A DNA stretch of 64,000 nucleotides, taken from contig CALVAD010000001.1 of the NCBI GenBank assembly GCA_944325495.1, positions 214,538 through 278,537 of the forward strand, read 5' to 3'. A model generated the notes under the pieces. The model searched no databases. It saw only the letters and a list, made by a program, of their open reading frames with translations, and was not told the DNA's origin. Source of the stretch: an uncultured Bacteroidales bacterium (GTDB lineage: Bacteria; Bacteroidota; Bacteroidia; Bacteroidales; UBA932). Below, piece after piece: positions 54,265-63,706 of this stretch. Both the position numbers and the translations under genes were made by a program. The first letter of the stretch is position 1. Every line of letters begins with the position of its first letter.

Positions 54265-55557
54265 GTAGAGTTTCAGGAATTCGAGATAATAGTCCCAGTC
54301 CTGGGGCAGCACTCCGTGTCCGCCCTCGTGCATCACATAGCCGAGGGTGTTGAAGATTGGTGTCTCCGCCGCCGGCATCACATTGGTCCCGAGATCGTCC
54401 CGGCCCAGCAGTTCGTAGACCGGTCCCGCCTCCACGGCCGCGAGAAATTCGCCTCTGGGGTCCGACCAGTTGTCGGTGCTTCCCGTGGAGAGCAGCAGGG
54501 GTCTCGGCGCGACGAGCGCTATCACGAAGTGGGCGTCCATGGGCATCTGCTCCACCTTGCCGGCCCAGCCGGCGTAGTTTCTTGAGAACTGATAGGGGAA
54601 GCGCGTTCCTTCGGTCAGGTGGGCCACCGTCTCTCCGTAGTTGCGGCGGCTGAGCGCGGCTCCTCCCTCGCCGGAGCAGCTGGGTATCACCACGGCTATG
54701 CGGCTGTCCCGCGCGCCGGCCCACAAGGTGGTCTTGCCGAGCCTCGAACATCCGGTGAGGGCTATGCGCGAAGCATCGATGTCATCGTCCTTCTCGAAAT
54801 AGTCGATGATGTTGCTCACACCCCAGGCCCAGGCTGAAATCGCGCCCCATTCATCGTCTCCGGCGGGCTCCTCCTGGCCGTCCTTTAACCAGAGGCCGCG
54901 CACGCCGTATTTCGCGGCATGGTTGACGTCAGGCTCGAAGTCGGTGTAGCATACCGTGGCGAAGCCATAGCCGGCGTCGAGAAATTTCCTTATCGTGCTG
55001 TCAAGACCGTGCTTCGGGCCATCGGCCGGAGTTTCGGCCTCGACATAGCGTCTGCCAGCGGCATCCCATCTGCGTCCGGGCTTTATGCCGGGGTCCGCGA
55101 CCGTCAGGTTGTTGGGCGTGAAGCTCAGGTTGAGCAGCAGCGGCACCGGAGCCTCGGCGTCCTTGGGCAGATAGATCAGCACGTCGGCTCGCGGACCGTC
55201 GGCGTCCTTTCCGAAATGGAGCGTGACCTGCTTGCGCACGGCCGTCCCTCCGAGTCCGAGGTCCTCGGCGATTTCGTAGCGGACTTTCGCTTTGCGTGCC
55301 GGCCATCTGCCGTACTGGTTCTCCTCCACGATGCGCAGGACTTCGGGCCTGCGCTGCCTGTACCATTGTCTCGCCGTGGTGACAGGTTTTCCGTTGTTGA
55401 GAGTAAGGAGGTCGGGCAGTGTGGCCTGCCAGTCTCCGGCCATGCTTTCGTCATAGTTCACGGGGATTCCGGCTATGACGTCCCTGTCCTGGGCCGATAC
55501 GCCTGCGGATGCAAGAATGCAGCAGGTGAATGTTGCTGTCAATAGAAAGTGTTTCAT
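54259..55557 (-). CDS. CE15-type 4-O-methyl-glucuronoyl esterase
   Basis: The 432-residue secreted protein (signal peptide to AQ, about 23) has the CE15 catalytic elements: Ser271 in GCSRLGK, the [17 protein letters not shown] block with the likely acid Glu297, and His414 in HEGGHG. CE15 enzymes cut ester links between glucuronoyl groups of xylan and lignin or other alcohols. A GH78 rhamnosidase gene is divergently transcribed 71 nt away, which suggests work on plant or mucilage polysaccharide. A possible minus-strand -7 box TAATTTTG lies at 55587-55580. Confidence 0.88.
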   Translation of the reverse strand: MKHFLLTATFTCCILASAGVSAQDRDVIAGIPVNYDESMAGDWQATLPDLLTLNNGKPVTTARQWYRQRRPEVLRIVEENQYGRWPARKAKVRYEIAEDLGLGGTAVRKQVTLHFGKDADGPRADVLIYLPKDAEAPVPLLLNLSFTPNNLTVADPGIKPGRRWDAAGRRYVEAETPADGPKHGLDSTIRKFLDAGYGFATVCYTDFEPDVNHAAKYGVRGLWLKDGQEEPAGDDEWGAISAWAWGVSNIIDYFEKDDDIDASRIALTGCSRLGKTTLWAGARDSRIAVVIPSCSGEGGAALSRRNYGETVAHLTEGTRFPYQFSRNYAGWAGKVEQMPMDAHFVIALVAPRPLLLSTGSTDNWSDPRGEFLAAVEAGPVYELLGRDDLGTNVMPAAETPIFNTLGYVMHEGGHGVLPQDWDYYLEFLKLYL

Positions 55558-55628
55558 GGAAATCAGCGGTATTTCTCACCAAAATTAGGGAAAATTCCTA
55601 ACTTTATCCTGATTGATCAATAACCGCT

Positions 55629-58600
55629 ATGACCAAGATGCACAAATTCAAACTAGTCTTGCTGTCGGCTGCGCTGCTCTGCGCCGGCCATGCCGCTACG
55701 GCGGCGACGGCGATCGTCAGTCTCCGTACAGAATCAATGGAGACGCCTCTCGGAATCGACGAGCCCAGGCCGTATTTCAGCTGGCAGATGAGCTCCGACC
55801 GGATCGGCGCGGCCCAGACCGCCTACCGGGTGCTGGTCGCGGAAGGGGAGGACGCCCTTGAGGAGGGCGTCTATGTCTATGATTCGGGCACCGTGGCGTC
55901 GCGGCAGTCCCTGAATGTTCCATACCGCGGCAGGGCTCTGGAAGGCATGACCCGCTATTTCTGGAAAGTGCTGGTGACCGACGATACCGGCACGGTGCTC
56001 GAATCGGAGCCGAGCTGGTTCGAGACCGGCCTGATGAACGAAGGCTGGAGCCGTGCCGAATGGATAGGCTCTGAAGCGGTCGGCGTCTCCAGATACCGCA
56101 CCTTCTTCAACATACTCTACGACGTGCGGATTCCGGAAGGCAGCCGCAGCGCCGTGTTCGCATACAGCGTGAAGGACGAGGACAATTTCATCACCGCCGG
56201 AATCGAGCTCGGCAGGAACGGCGGGGCGAGCTTCTCGGTCGACTACTGCGTGGATGGGGACATGCGCCATCTCGCGACCGTCGACATCTCCGACATCGTG
56301 ACTCCCGAAAACGCCCATGAGACGCACAGCGTCGAGCTGAAGGTCTCCACGCCCGGCTATCATCTGAAGTCTAACCTGATAGTCCTCGTGGACGGAAAGA
56401 TGCTCAGGCCGTCCGAAGGAGTGCCCGGCGGCCCCGCGGTGGAGAACGTATCGTCCGGGAATCCATGCCAGATGGTCATCACCCCCTATCCGGACGGGGA
56501 ATATATAACCGACTGGGCGCGTCTGCATTCCATAGGGTTCAGGCAGCCCAGGGGGCAGAAGGCCGTGTTCTCGAACATACGGATCACCGAGGACAACTGG
56601 AACACGCTGCTGTACGCCGATCCGCAGCTGACCCATGAGGTGGCCGGCACCGGACGGCTGGATGTGTGGGAACCCTATGGAAAGGTGTCCGCCCCGATGC
56701 TCCGCAGGAACGTGGACATCACGAAGCCGGTGAAGTCCGCGAGGCTGTATGTCACGGCCCGCGGAATATACGAGTTCTACATCAACGGCAGCCGCGTCGG
56801 CAATGACTGGTTCAACCCCGGATGGACCGACTACCGCTACCGCATCATGTACAACACCTACGACATCACGGGCATGCTCAGGCGCGGCTCGAACGGCTTC
56901 GGCGCCATGCTCGGAAGCGGATGGTACAGCGATCTGAACATATTCACCTCGGCGTATGTCGACCCTTACGGCATACGGCAGTCGATGCTCGCCAAGATAG
57001 TGATCGACTATGAGGACGGCACGCGCGACGTGATCGTCAGCGACGGCAGCTGGAAGAAATATGACCACGGCCCCGTGGTCCGCAACGGCTTCCAGTTCGG
57101 CGAGGACTACGATGCGCGCAAGGAGGTCGACGGCTGGAAGGACGGCGGATTCGACGATTCGTCGTGGGATGCGGCCGACATCTTCGAGAAACCCGCGCCG
57201 GCAGTGCGGATCCAGGCCTATGTCGGGCTTCCCATACGGAACAACATAACTCTCGACGCGGTTTCAGTCACCGAGCCTGTCAAAGGCGTTTTCGTGTATG
57301 ACTTCGGCCAGAATGTCGTGGGCGTTCCGCGTCTCGAAGGCATGAAGGGGCGCGCCGGACAGGTCGTGAACCTGCGCTACGGCGAGATGATATACCCCGA
57401 GACCATCCCCACGGACCCCGTGGAGCCGTATACGAGGGAGATGTACGAGGAGATGAGGGGGCAGGTGTATGTCGAGAACTATCGCGGGGCTATTTCCATA
57501 GACAACTACATAATGAGGGGGAACCCCGGAGGCGAGACCTATCAGCCGGTGTTCACCGACCACGGATTCCGCTATGTCTCCGTCACCGGGCTTGACGAAC
57601 CACTTCCGATAGGGAACGTGAAGGCCGTGGTGCTGGAGTCGATAGGCGACGCCACTGCGGAATACGAGTGCTCCGACCCGCTCGTCAACCGGCTTTTCGA
57701 GAACATCCTATGGGGCCAGAGGGGGAATTTCCAGTCCGTGCCCACCGACTGCCCGCAGCGCGACGAGCGCCAGGGATGGACCGGCGACGCCCAGGTCTTC
57801 GCGCGCACCGCCACCTATTTCAGCCCCTGGGTCGGCAGGTTCTACGACCGCTGGCTTTATTCCATGCGCGACAACCAGAACATCGACGGCAGCTATTTCA
57901 ACTATTATCCCGTCACCGGAAAGCCGCCTTACGGCTTCGGGAACGACCAGCCGGGCTGGATGGGCTGGATGGAGGCGGGAATCATCGTGCCTTATCAGGT
58001 TTATATGCAGTACGGCGACATAAGGATGCTGGAGAGGCATTATGACTCCATGCTGCGTTATATGGACTATCTGGAGCGCCAGTCGCAGGGATTCCTGCAG
58101 CCGGATTCGGGCATAGGCGACCATCTCGCCCTCGAACGCACGAATATCGGTCTGACCAATTCAGCCTATTATGCCTGCGACGCCATGATGATGTCGCAGC
58201 TTGCGGCCGCATTGGGCCGGGAGGACGACAGCCGCAGGTTCGCCGCGCTGTACGACAATATCAAGAAGGCCTTCAACGCCCGCTATGTGCGCGGGGACGG
58301 TGTCACGGTCGCCCCCTACAAGCCGTCGAGATTCGCTCCCGCGCCCGACGGGATCAGGCCTGGCGACATCGTGGAGGTGGATACTCAGACTTCATACGCC
58401 CTGCCGCTGGCGTTCGGCCTTTTCGACGACAGCGTGAGGGACAAGGCCGTGCAGCATCTGGTCGACGATATCGCGGAGCATGGCAACACCCTGACCACGG
58501 GCTTCATCGGTACGCCGTACCTGAACGTGGTTCTTTCCGAGAACGGGCGCGGGGATGTCGCCTATACGCTGTTCGAGCAGCGGCAGTATCCTTCATGGCT

Positions 58601-59069
58601 CTATCCGGTGCTTCAGGGAGCCACCACCATGTGGGAAAGGTGGAATTCCTATACTCTGGAGAACGGCTTCGGCCCGGTGGACATGAATTCGTTCAACCAC
58701 TATGCCTACGGGGCCATCGGGGAATGGATGTTCGCCTACAGCCTGGGCATACAGCGTGACGAGACGGCCCCTGCCTACAGGCATATCATCCTCCAGCCGG
58801 AGGTCGGAGGAAGCATGAGTTTCGCGAAGGGAGGTTTCGAAAGCCCCTACGGGCGCGTGGTGAGCGGCTGGGAGAAGACTTCCCGCGGATATGTCTACCG
58901 GGCGACGGTTCCGGCGAACACGACCGCCACGCTCCGTCTCCAGGCTCCGTCGGCATCGTCTGTCAGGGTGCTCAAGGGCGGCGCGGGAGTCGGGCCGCTT
59001 GGCATGTCAGGAGACCGGGCCGTGGCCGAGCTCAAGTCCGGCAGTTACGAGTTCGAGGTGGAACTGTAG
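55629..59069 (+). CDS. GH78 alpha-L-rhamnosidase
   Basis: The 1146-residue secreted protein has a signal peptide (to about 25), N-terminal Ig-like and carbohydrate-binding beta domains, a catalytic (alpha/alpha)6 barrel with DERQGWTGD (712-720) and QYPSWLYPVLQGATTMWERW, SFNHYAYGAIGEWMF, and a C-terminal beta domain. It has an extra region of about 150 residues (from about 160) with a jelly-roll look. It removes terminal L-rhamnose from pectins, arabinogalactan or flavonoid glycosides. No SusCD pair is near, so it is not in a full polysaccharide utilisation locus. A -7-like TAACTTTA at 55599-55606 lies upstream. Confidence 0.93.
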   Translation: MTKMHKFKLVLLSAALLCAGHAATAATAIVSLRTESMETPLGIDEPRPYFSWQMSSDRIGAAQTAYRVLVAEGEDALEEGVYVYDSGTVASRQSLNVPYRGRALEGMTRYFWKVLVTDDTGTVLESEPSWFETGLMNEGWSRAEWIGSEAVGVSRYRTFFNILYDVRIPEGSRSAVFAYSVKDEDNFITAGIELGRNGGASFSVDYCVDGDMRHLATVDISDIVTPENAHETHSVELKVSTPGYHLKSNLIVLVDGKMLRPSEGVPGGPAVENVSSGNPCQMVITPYPDGEYITDWARLHSIGFRQPRGQKAVFSNIRITEDNWNTLLYADPQLTHEVAGTGRLDVWEPYGKVSAPMLRRNVDITKPVKSARLYVTARGIYEFYINGSRVGNDWFNPGWTDYRYRIMYNTYDITGMLRRGSNGFGAMLGSGWYSDLNIFTSAYVDPYGIRQSMLAKIVIDYEDGTRDVIVSDGSWKKYDHGPVVRNGFQFGEDYDARKEVDGWKDGGFDDSSWDAADIFEKPAPAVRIQAYVGLPIRNNITLDAVSVTEPVKGVFVYDFGQNVVGVPRLEGMKGRAGQVVNLRYGEMIYPETIPTDPVEPYTREMYEEMRGQVYVENYRGAISIDNYIMRGNPGGETYQPVFTDHGFRYVSVTGLDEPLPIGNVKAVVLESIGDATAEYECSDPLVNRLFENILWGQRGNFQSVPTDCPQRDERQGWTGDAQVFARTATYFSPWVGRFYDRWLYSMRDNQNIDGSYFNYYPVTGKPPYGFGNDQPGWMGWMEAGIIVPYQVYMQYGDIRMLERHYDSMLRYMDYLERQSQGFLQPDSGIGDHLALERTNIGLTNSAYYACDAMMMSQLAAALGREDDSRRFAALYDNIKKAFNARYVRGDGVTVAPYKPSRFAPAPDGIRPGDIVEVDTQTSYALPLAFGLFDDSVRDKAVQHLVDDIAEHGNTLTTGFIGTPYLNVVLSENGRGDVAYTLFEQRQYPSWLYPVLQGATTMWERWNSYTLENGFGPVDMNSFNHYAYGAIGEWMFAYSLGIQRDETAPAYRHIILQPEVGGSMSFAKGGFESPYGRVVSGWEKTSRGYVYRATVPANTTATLRLQAPSASSVRVLKGGAGVGPLGMSGDRAVAELKSGSYEFEVEL

Positions 59070-59073
59070 GTGA

Positions 59074-59173
59074 CGGCTGCGCGGACATTGCCTGACGACG
59101 GTCCTTCCCGCTTCGCGGGCCCCTTCCCTTTTCGGGAGCCAATGCCGTCTTTCAGGCAATGTCCGCGCAGCCG
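59074..59173. terminator. Structured inverted repeat between convergent genes
   Basis: Perfect 22-base arms at 59074-59095 and 59152-59173 enclose 56 bases that themselves hold smaller stems (CCCGC/GCGGG and CTCCCGAAAAGGGA-like, plus GACGG/CCGTC next to the arms). It fills the gap between the rhamnosidase stop and the converging 59179 gene end, so a two-way terminator is likely. A mobile palindromic repeat is the alternative. Confidence 0.6.
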
Positions 59174-59178
59174 CGGAA

Positions 59179-60321
59179 CTACCGCTTCAGCGTCTTTGAC
59201 GCAAGATTGAGCTTGTAGTCGAAATGGCGCTTCCCGTGATAATAGAACATCTCAAGGGTGTTGGCGTCCTCGAACTTGATGCTGTTCAGCAGCCGGTCGC
59301 GGTAGTGGTCCTCGCATTCGGGCTCCGCCCATGCAAGCACATATTTCCCGTCGGCCTTCTGTCTTACGACTATCACCGAATATCCCCGTATGTCGAACAG
59401 GGCCGCGGTGTAGCGAGTCGAACTTTTCCTGCTTTCCGCGGCGTCGAACTGCAGGACGAGCGAACTGTTCTCCGGGAGTATGTTGAAGTTGAGCCTGGAG
59501 GCCGAAGTCATGGCGTCCGGGTTCTGCTCCAGCCACCATTCTATCGCGGCGTCGGTAAGGTAGTCTTCGGCCGGAATCTGCTTCAGGCAGGGGTTCCCGT
59601 TTATGCCGGCAGTCAGGAGCCTCAGCTCGGGACGCCCGGCGTTGACAAGCATATTGTCGTTTTCGATGCGGCCTTCGATGTGATAGGGCAGGTCTTCTCC
59701 GGGGTGCAGTATGTTCTTCCCCGAGAAGACCAGGGAGACGAAGCTGTCGTTGTCCGGAGACCATGCGGAGGCTATGTAGTTCATCTTTCCGCCGTCGGGG
59801 GAGCTCGCGATATAGTTCACGCGGAAGCATTTCGACCCTGCGATTTCATGGACCGAGCAGCTGTCCGCGAACTGCCTTGTCCAGCCGTCACGGAGTCCGC
59901 CGGCAGAAGGTTCGTAGGAATAGTCCAGCGTCCATCCGTCCTCGCCGAGCGTGAGCGCATACAGCCTTACATGGCTTTCTTCGAGATCCGGAGCCGAGAT
60001 GCAGACGCCGTATATCCTGTCCACGGCGTCCCTGCGCTCGGGGAAGGCTGCGTATATGGCTCCTTCGGGCATGAAGTCCGCGAGAACCGTCTCGGCTTCG
60101 GCCGTGCTGTAGGGGCTTATGCTGAGCAGGGTGTCCTTGCGGGCGCTTATGTCTCCGGCGTAGACGGAATTCGGGTAGCGCCGCAGAAACCGGTCGAACG
60201 CTTCGACCGAGGGCTTTCCGATGGTCCTTTCGTAGAGACGGGTCTCGTTTCTGGTCTGGGCCTGCATGCAGACCGACGCGCAGAGGAGCGCCGCGCACGG
60301 CAGAACTTTCAGGGTGTTCAT
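59179..60321 (-). CDS. Secreted protein of unknown function
   Basis: The 380-residue protein has a signal peptide ending MQAQ (about 22). Residues about 25-60 (LYERTIGKPSVEAFDRFLRR) look like a single TPR-type helix pair, often seen in periplasmic Bacteroidetes proteins. The rest is beta-rich with no motif I recognise. It overlaps the upstream S9 peptidase gene by 4 nt and is the last gene of a three-gene unit, so it probably works in the envelope with the peptidase. Confidence 0.75.
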   Translation of the reverse strand: MNTLKVLPCAALLCASVCMQAQTRNETRLYERTIGKPSVEAFDRFLRRYPNSVYAGDISARKDTLLSISPYSTAEAETVLADFMPEGAIYAAFPERRDAVDRIYGVCISAPDLEESHVRLYALTLGEDGWTLDYSYEPSAGGLRDGWTRQFADSCSVHEIAGSKCFRVNYIASSPDGGKMNYIASAWSPDNDSFVSLVFSGKNILHPGEDLPYHIEGRIENDNMLVNAGRPELRLLTAGINGNPCLKQIPAEDYLTDAAIEWWLEQNPDAMTSASRLNFNILPENSSLVLQFDAAESRKSSTRYTAALFDIRGYSVIVVRQKADGKYVLAWAEPECEDHYRDRLLNSIKFEDANTLEMFYYHGKRHFDYKLNLASKTLKR

Positions 60322-62162
60322 AGATATGTCTCGAAATAGTCGGTTATCTTGTCGTAGAGGTGCACGCGGGCGCGTCCCTGCATGTTGTGCTTCTCCATCG
60401 GGTAGGCGAAGAAGTCCACGGGCCGCTCGGCCTCAATGCATTTCTGGAGGAAGCTGAGGGCGTTCTGCCACAGCACGGTGTCGTCGAGCACTCCCTGGCA
60501 GATCAGCACGTGGCCGTCGATTCTCGAGGCCTTGTTGAGCAGGGAGCTGTTCTCGTAGCCTTCCGGATTGGTCTGCGGAGTGTCCATGTAGCGTTCGCCG
60601 TACATGACTTCATACCACTTCCAGTCGATCACCGGACCTCCGGCCACGGTGACCTTGAACATGTCGGGCCGTTCCGTCGCGAGGGTCAGGGCCATGAATC
60701 CGCCGTAGCTCCAGCCGTGCACGCCTATGCGGTTGCGGTCTATCGCCGGTATCCGCCTGAGCAGCTCGGAGATTCCGGCGAGCTGGTCTTCGGTTTCGGC
60801 CGCGCCGTTCCGTCGGTTTATCGCCTTCTCGAACGCCGCTCCGCGGTTCTGCGTGCCACGGTTGTCCTGCACATATACGAAATAGCCTTTCTGCGCCATC
60901 AGCATCTCCCACATCCTTATGCCTCCCAGCCAGCTGTTGGTGACCATCTGCGAATGCGGCCCCCCGTAGACATACACTATGAGCGGGTATTTCTTCGAGG
61001 GGTTGTAGCCCCTCGGGTAGAAGAGACGGTAGTAGTTGTTGAACCTTCCGTCGGCCGAACGCACGCTGCCCAGCTCGGCGCGGCACTGGGCGTATTCGTC
61101 GAGTGGGTCTATGGCCGTGAGTATGCGGTTGATCACTTCTCCGTCGGTGTTCTTTACCACCGTGACTCCCGGAACGTTGAAACTGCTGTACCTGTCGATG
61201 AACTTGGTGCAGTCGGGCGACATGTCTATCTCATGCCAGCCTTCCTCGAAGGTGAGGCGCTGCGGCCTGCCTATGCGCCTGCCGTCTATGCGCACCCGGA
61301 AGAGGTGGTTCTCAATGGGGGAGACTTCCGCGGAGGTGTAGTAGACATATTTCCCGTCGTCCGCCACATAGGCTACGTCCGCGCTGCATGTCGTCACGCG
61401 GGCTATGACCCCGAGCGTGTCGCACAGATATAGGCTTCTGTACCCGTCGCGGTTGTCGGTGCGGTAGAGGAAGAGGTCGCTTCCCTTGAGGAAGTACAGA
61501 GGATCGAGCGGCTCCACCCAGGCGTCGTTGTGCTCGGTGAGCACGGTGCGCACGAAAGAGCCGTCGGAGCTCCTGTACATGTTGAGCTTCATGTCATGCT
61601 GGCTGCGGCTGAGAACCTGCACGAAGATGTACTTGCCGTCCGGAGACCATGTGGGGTTGGTCAGGTAGCGTTCGCCGTCGAAATCGTCGGTCTGCAGTTC
61701 GCAGACTATGCTGCCGTCGGTGCGGCAGATGCAGATGGCGAGCTTCTCCGAGGGCATGCCGGCCATCGGATACTTGATCTCCCTGGTGCTTCCGGTCCTC
61801 GTGGTGATGTCGAAGAGCGGGAACGAGCTTACGGCCGACTCGTCCTTGCGGTACACCGCGAGCAGGCTGCCGTCGGGGGAGGGTATCACCCACCGGGTGC
61901 CGCCGAACTCGTTGCGGCTGACGGTCTGTCCGTAGCTGATATCCGGGGAAAGGCTTTCCGGGAGCGTCCAGTCATGTTCCGGTTCCGACGACTCCTCACG
62001 AGTGAGCCGGCTGTCGGAGTCCCACCATAGTTTAACCTTTTCGGGGTATACCGGGCGCACGGACTCCCTGACGGCCTCCTCGACCGTCAGCAGCCTTGCG
62101 TTCGGATTGCCTTCCGGGTGCACGGAAATGACCGTGGCTGCAAGGATCAAGGCGCCGAGCAT
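60318..62162 (-). CDS. S9 prolyl-oligopeptidase/DPP IV-type serine peptidase
   Basis: The 614-residue protein has a short signal-like N-terminus, a beta-propeller (about 70-370; typical YGQTVSRNEFGG start) and a C-terminal hydrolase with Ser485 in GWSYGG, Asp561 in GVLDDTV and His592 in EKHNMQG. The complete triad indicates activity on proline-containing peptides in the periplasm. It is distinct from the S9 protein at 48773-50620 (different serine motif and loops), so the two are not recent copies. It begins 2 nt after the small membrane-protein gene and overlaps the downstream gene. Confidence 0.9.
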   Translation of the reverse strand: MLGALILAATVISVHPEGNPNARLLTVEEAVRESVRPVYPEKVKLWWDSDSRLTREESSEPEHDWTLPESLSPDISYGQTVSRNEFGGTRWVIPSPDGSLLAVYRKDESAVSSFPLFDITTRTGSTREIKYPMAGMPSEKLAICICRTDGSIVCELQTDDFDGERYLTNPTWSPDGKYIFVQVLSRSQHDMKLNMYRSSDGSFVRTVLTEHNDAWVEPLDPLYFLKGSDLFLYRTDNRDGYRSLYLCDTLGVIARVTTCSADVAYVADDGKYVYYTSAEVSPIENHLFRVRIDGRRIGRPQRLTFEEGWHEIDMSPDCTKFIDRYSSFNVPGVTVVKNTDGEVINRILTAIDPLDEYAQCRAELGSVRSADGRFNNYYRLFYPRGYNPSKKYPLIVYVYGGPHSQMVTNSWLGGIRMWEMLMAQKGYFVYVQDNRGTQNRGAAFEKAINRRNGAAETEDQLAGISELLRRIPAIDRNRIGVHGWSYGGFMALTLATERPDMFKVTVAGGPVIDWKWYEVMYGERYMDTPQTNPEGYENSSLLNKASRIDGHVLICQGVLDDTVLWQNALSFLQKCIEAERPVDFFAYPMEKHNMQGRARVHLYDKITDYFETYL

Positions 62163-62164
62163 GG

Positions 62165-62587
62165 TTATTCTCCTCCTGTGACTATGGGAATCTCGGTGGC
62201 GCGCTCGGCCTGACGCACGGATACTATCTCATCGACTATGTATCTCTGCATGCCTCTCCAGGGCAGCGCTCCGTTATATTCTTTGTAGTGCAGCTCGACC
62301 AGCTTGCCGCTGCAGCGCATCAGCGAGTCGGCCACGGCCTTGTCGGTCACGGAGAAGTTGAATTCGTTGGACTGGATGCTGCCGCGTTCGCTCAGGCTGT
62401 TGAATCCTGTCTGGATCAGGCGTCCCTCGTAGGTCTTCCACAGCCAGCCCTTGTAGACTATCTGGTTGAGCTCCCCGGCCTTGACGCCCTCGCCGAACAC
62501 GAAATAGAACTTGATGTAGCAGAACACGGCCGCGGCGAGCACGAGCAGCGCCACGACCCAGGTGATGACTTTTGATTTGGTAGTCAT
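62165..62587 (-). CDS. Small single-pass membrane protein, conserved in Bacteroidetes
   Basis: The 140-residue protein has one N-terminal membrane segment (about 8-28) and a periplasmic domain with FGEGVKAGELNQIVYKGW and KTYEGRLIQTG, then ELHYKEY. I recall similar small proteins in many Bacteroidetes, with no function assigned. First gene of the unit with the S9 peptidase. A near-consensus -7 box (TATATTCG) lies about 23 to 30 bases upstream on the minus strand. Confidence 0.8.
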   Translation of the reverse strand: MTTKSKVITWVVALLVLAAAVFCYIKFYFVFGEGVKAGELNQIVYKGWLWKTYEGRLIQTGFNSLSERGSIQSNEFNFSVTDKAVADSLMRCSGKLVELHYKEYNGALPWRGMQRYIVDEIVSVRQAERATEIPIVTGGE

Positions 62588-62674
62588 GGTCTTGAGTTTA
62601 AAAACATTGCGAATATACGAAAAACTTTGCTATTCGCGGCCGCATCTCGAATGGTCCTCCGCCTATTGCCAGAT

Positions 62675-62686
62675 CCCCCCCCCCCC
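62675..62686. repeat. Poly-C tract (12 C)
   Basis: Twelve consecutive C on the plus strand, about 90 bases upstream of the start of the 62165-62587 gene. Such tracts vary in length by slippage. It is not inside any gene I can support. Confidence 0.9.
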
Positions 62687-62994
62687 GTCGCTGACCCTGT
62701 CGGCGGCCGGCGGTCCGACGTCACGGTCGCGCGGGCGGCTCCGCCGTGACTGGTGTCTTGCACGAACCGTGAAAGCCGGCGGCTGTCCTGAAGGAAGTTC
62801 GTGCATGCTGGAAATCCCTGCCGCATGCGGGGGGATATTCCGTATCCTGTCCCATGTCGTCACCGCACCGGTCTGGCATCACGGATGCACAGGCGCCTGA
62901 TTGCAAATCCGCCTCGACAGAGGATGGCGGCTCATTCCGCACGGACTGGTGTCGGTACTGCATGACCGGGATTCGGAAGGAGTGCCGGTGCGTA

Positions 62995-63141
62995 ATGAAA
63001 TTCATTTGCTACACCACCCCGCCCTGGAGCCGTACAGAACATCGGCCGCTGCGACTGGTGGAAGGAAAACGGTTCCACCGGGCGCACCCGCACCCCTCCC
63101 GCTGCGCCATATGGCATGCCGGCGTAGCTGATGAATTTCAT
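62995..63141. repeat. Imperfect 21-bp inverted repeats about 150 bp apart
   Basis: ATGAAATTCATTTGCTACACC at 62995-63015 (first 20 bases: ATGAAATTCATTTGCTACAC) and the reverse complement of 63121-63141 agree at about 18 of 21 positions. The unit could be a small non-autonomous element or a dispersed intergenic repeat. Confidence 0.45.
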
Positions 63142-63401
63142 CCGACCCTGACCTCATTCGGAGACCCGCAGAAAGCACTTTCACATATCGGCGACAACCT
63201 CTGCAAATATTTAAGTCAATGCCTTACGGAGATTTTGTCCTGTATTTGTCGACTGGGCCGCTTCTCCGCATCTGGCCCGATATGGTTTGAAAAGCAGGAA
63301 ACAACAAGATAAATACAAAGATTGCCATCACCCGTTTTCAGGTGGCTCCCGGCGAGACAAGTCTCTGGCTCCCCCCAGATATCCATCACGCACGAAAATA
63401 T

Positions 63402-63466
63402 GTCAATTATACCCCCTCCAAAAAAAAGCAACCTCCTCATGCCCAAGTCTGGAGGTTATAATTGAC
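63402..63466. repeat. Hairpin with GTCAATTATA arms
   Basis: GTCAATTATA (63402-63411) and its exact complement (63457-63466) continue into CCTCCA/TGGAGG (63415-63420 and 63450-63455) with a small bulge; the loop includes an A8 run. It could be a terminator or the end of a repeat element. Confidence 0.4.
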
Positions 63467-63529
63467 GATTCCGGCTGGTGACAATGACAAAAGTGGCTGG
63501 CGGAAAAAGCTGACAGTGCGGGGCGGAAA

Positions 63530-63706
63530 ACTTGGGAGCGACGAGTTTTGCAAAATCGGCCCTGCAGCGGTCTGTATCGCCGATAATCCAAAACATATTG
63601 CACCCAAGTCGCCACAAAAATACCGACCTGGGAGCATCAGGTTTCAGAAAAACGGCTTTCTGTAGCCCTGCAAGGGCGTTTTTCCAAAATATATTGCTCC
63701 CAGATA
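63530..63706. repeat. Degenerate direct repeat, period about 97 bp, two copies
   Basis: CTTGGGAGCGACGAG (63530-63544) recurs as CCTGGGAGCATCAGG (63628-63642), and CCAAAACATATTGCACCC (from 63588) recurs as CCAAAATATATTGCTCCC (from 63684), offsets of 98 and 96. The sequence between is only loosely conserved. Confidence 0.4.
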
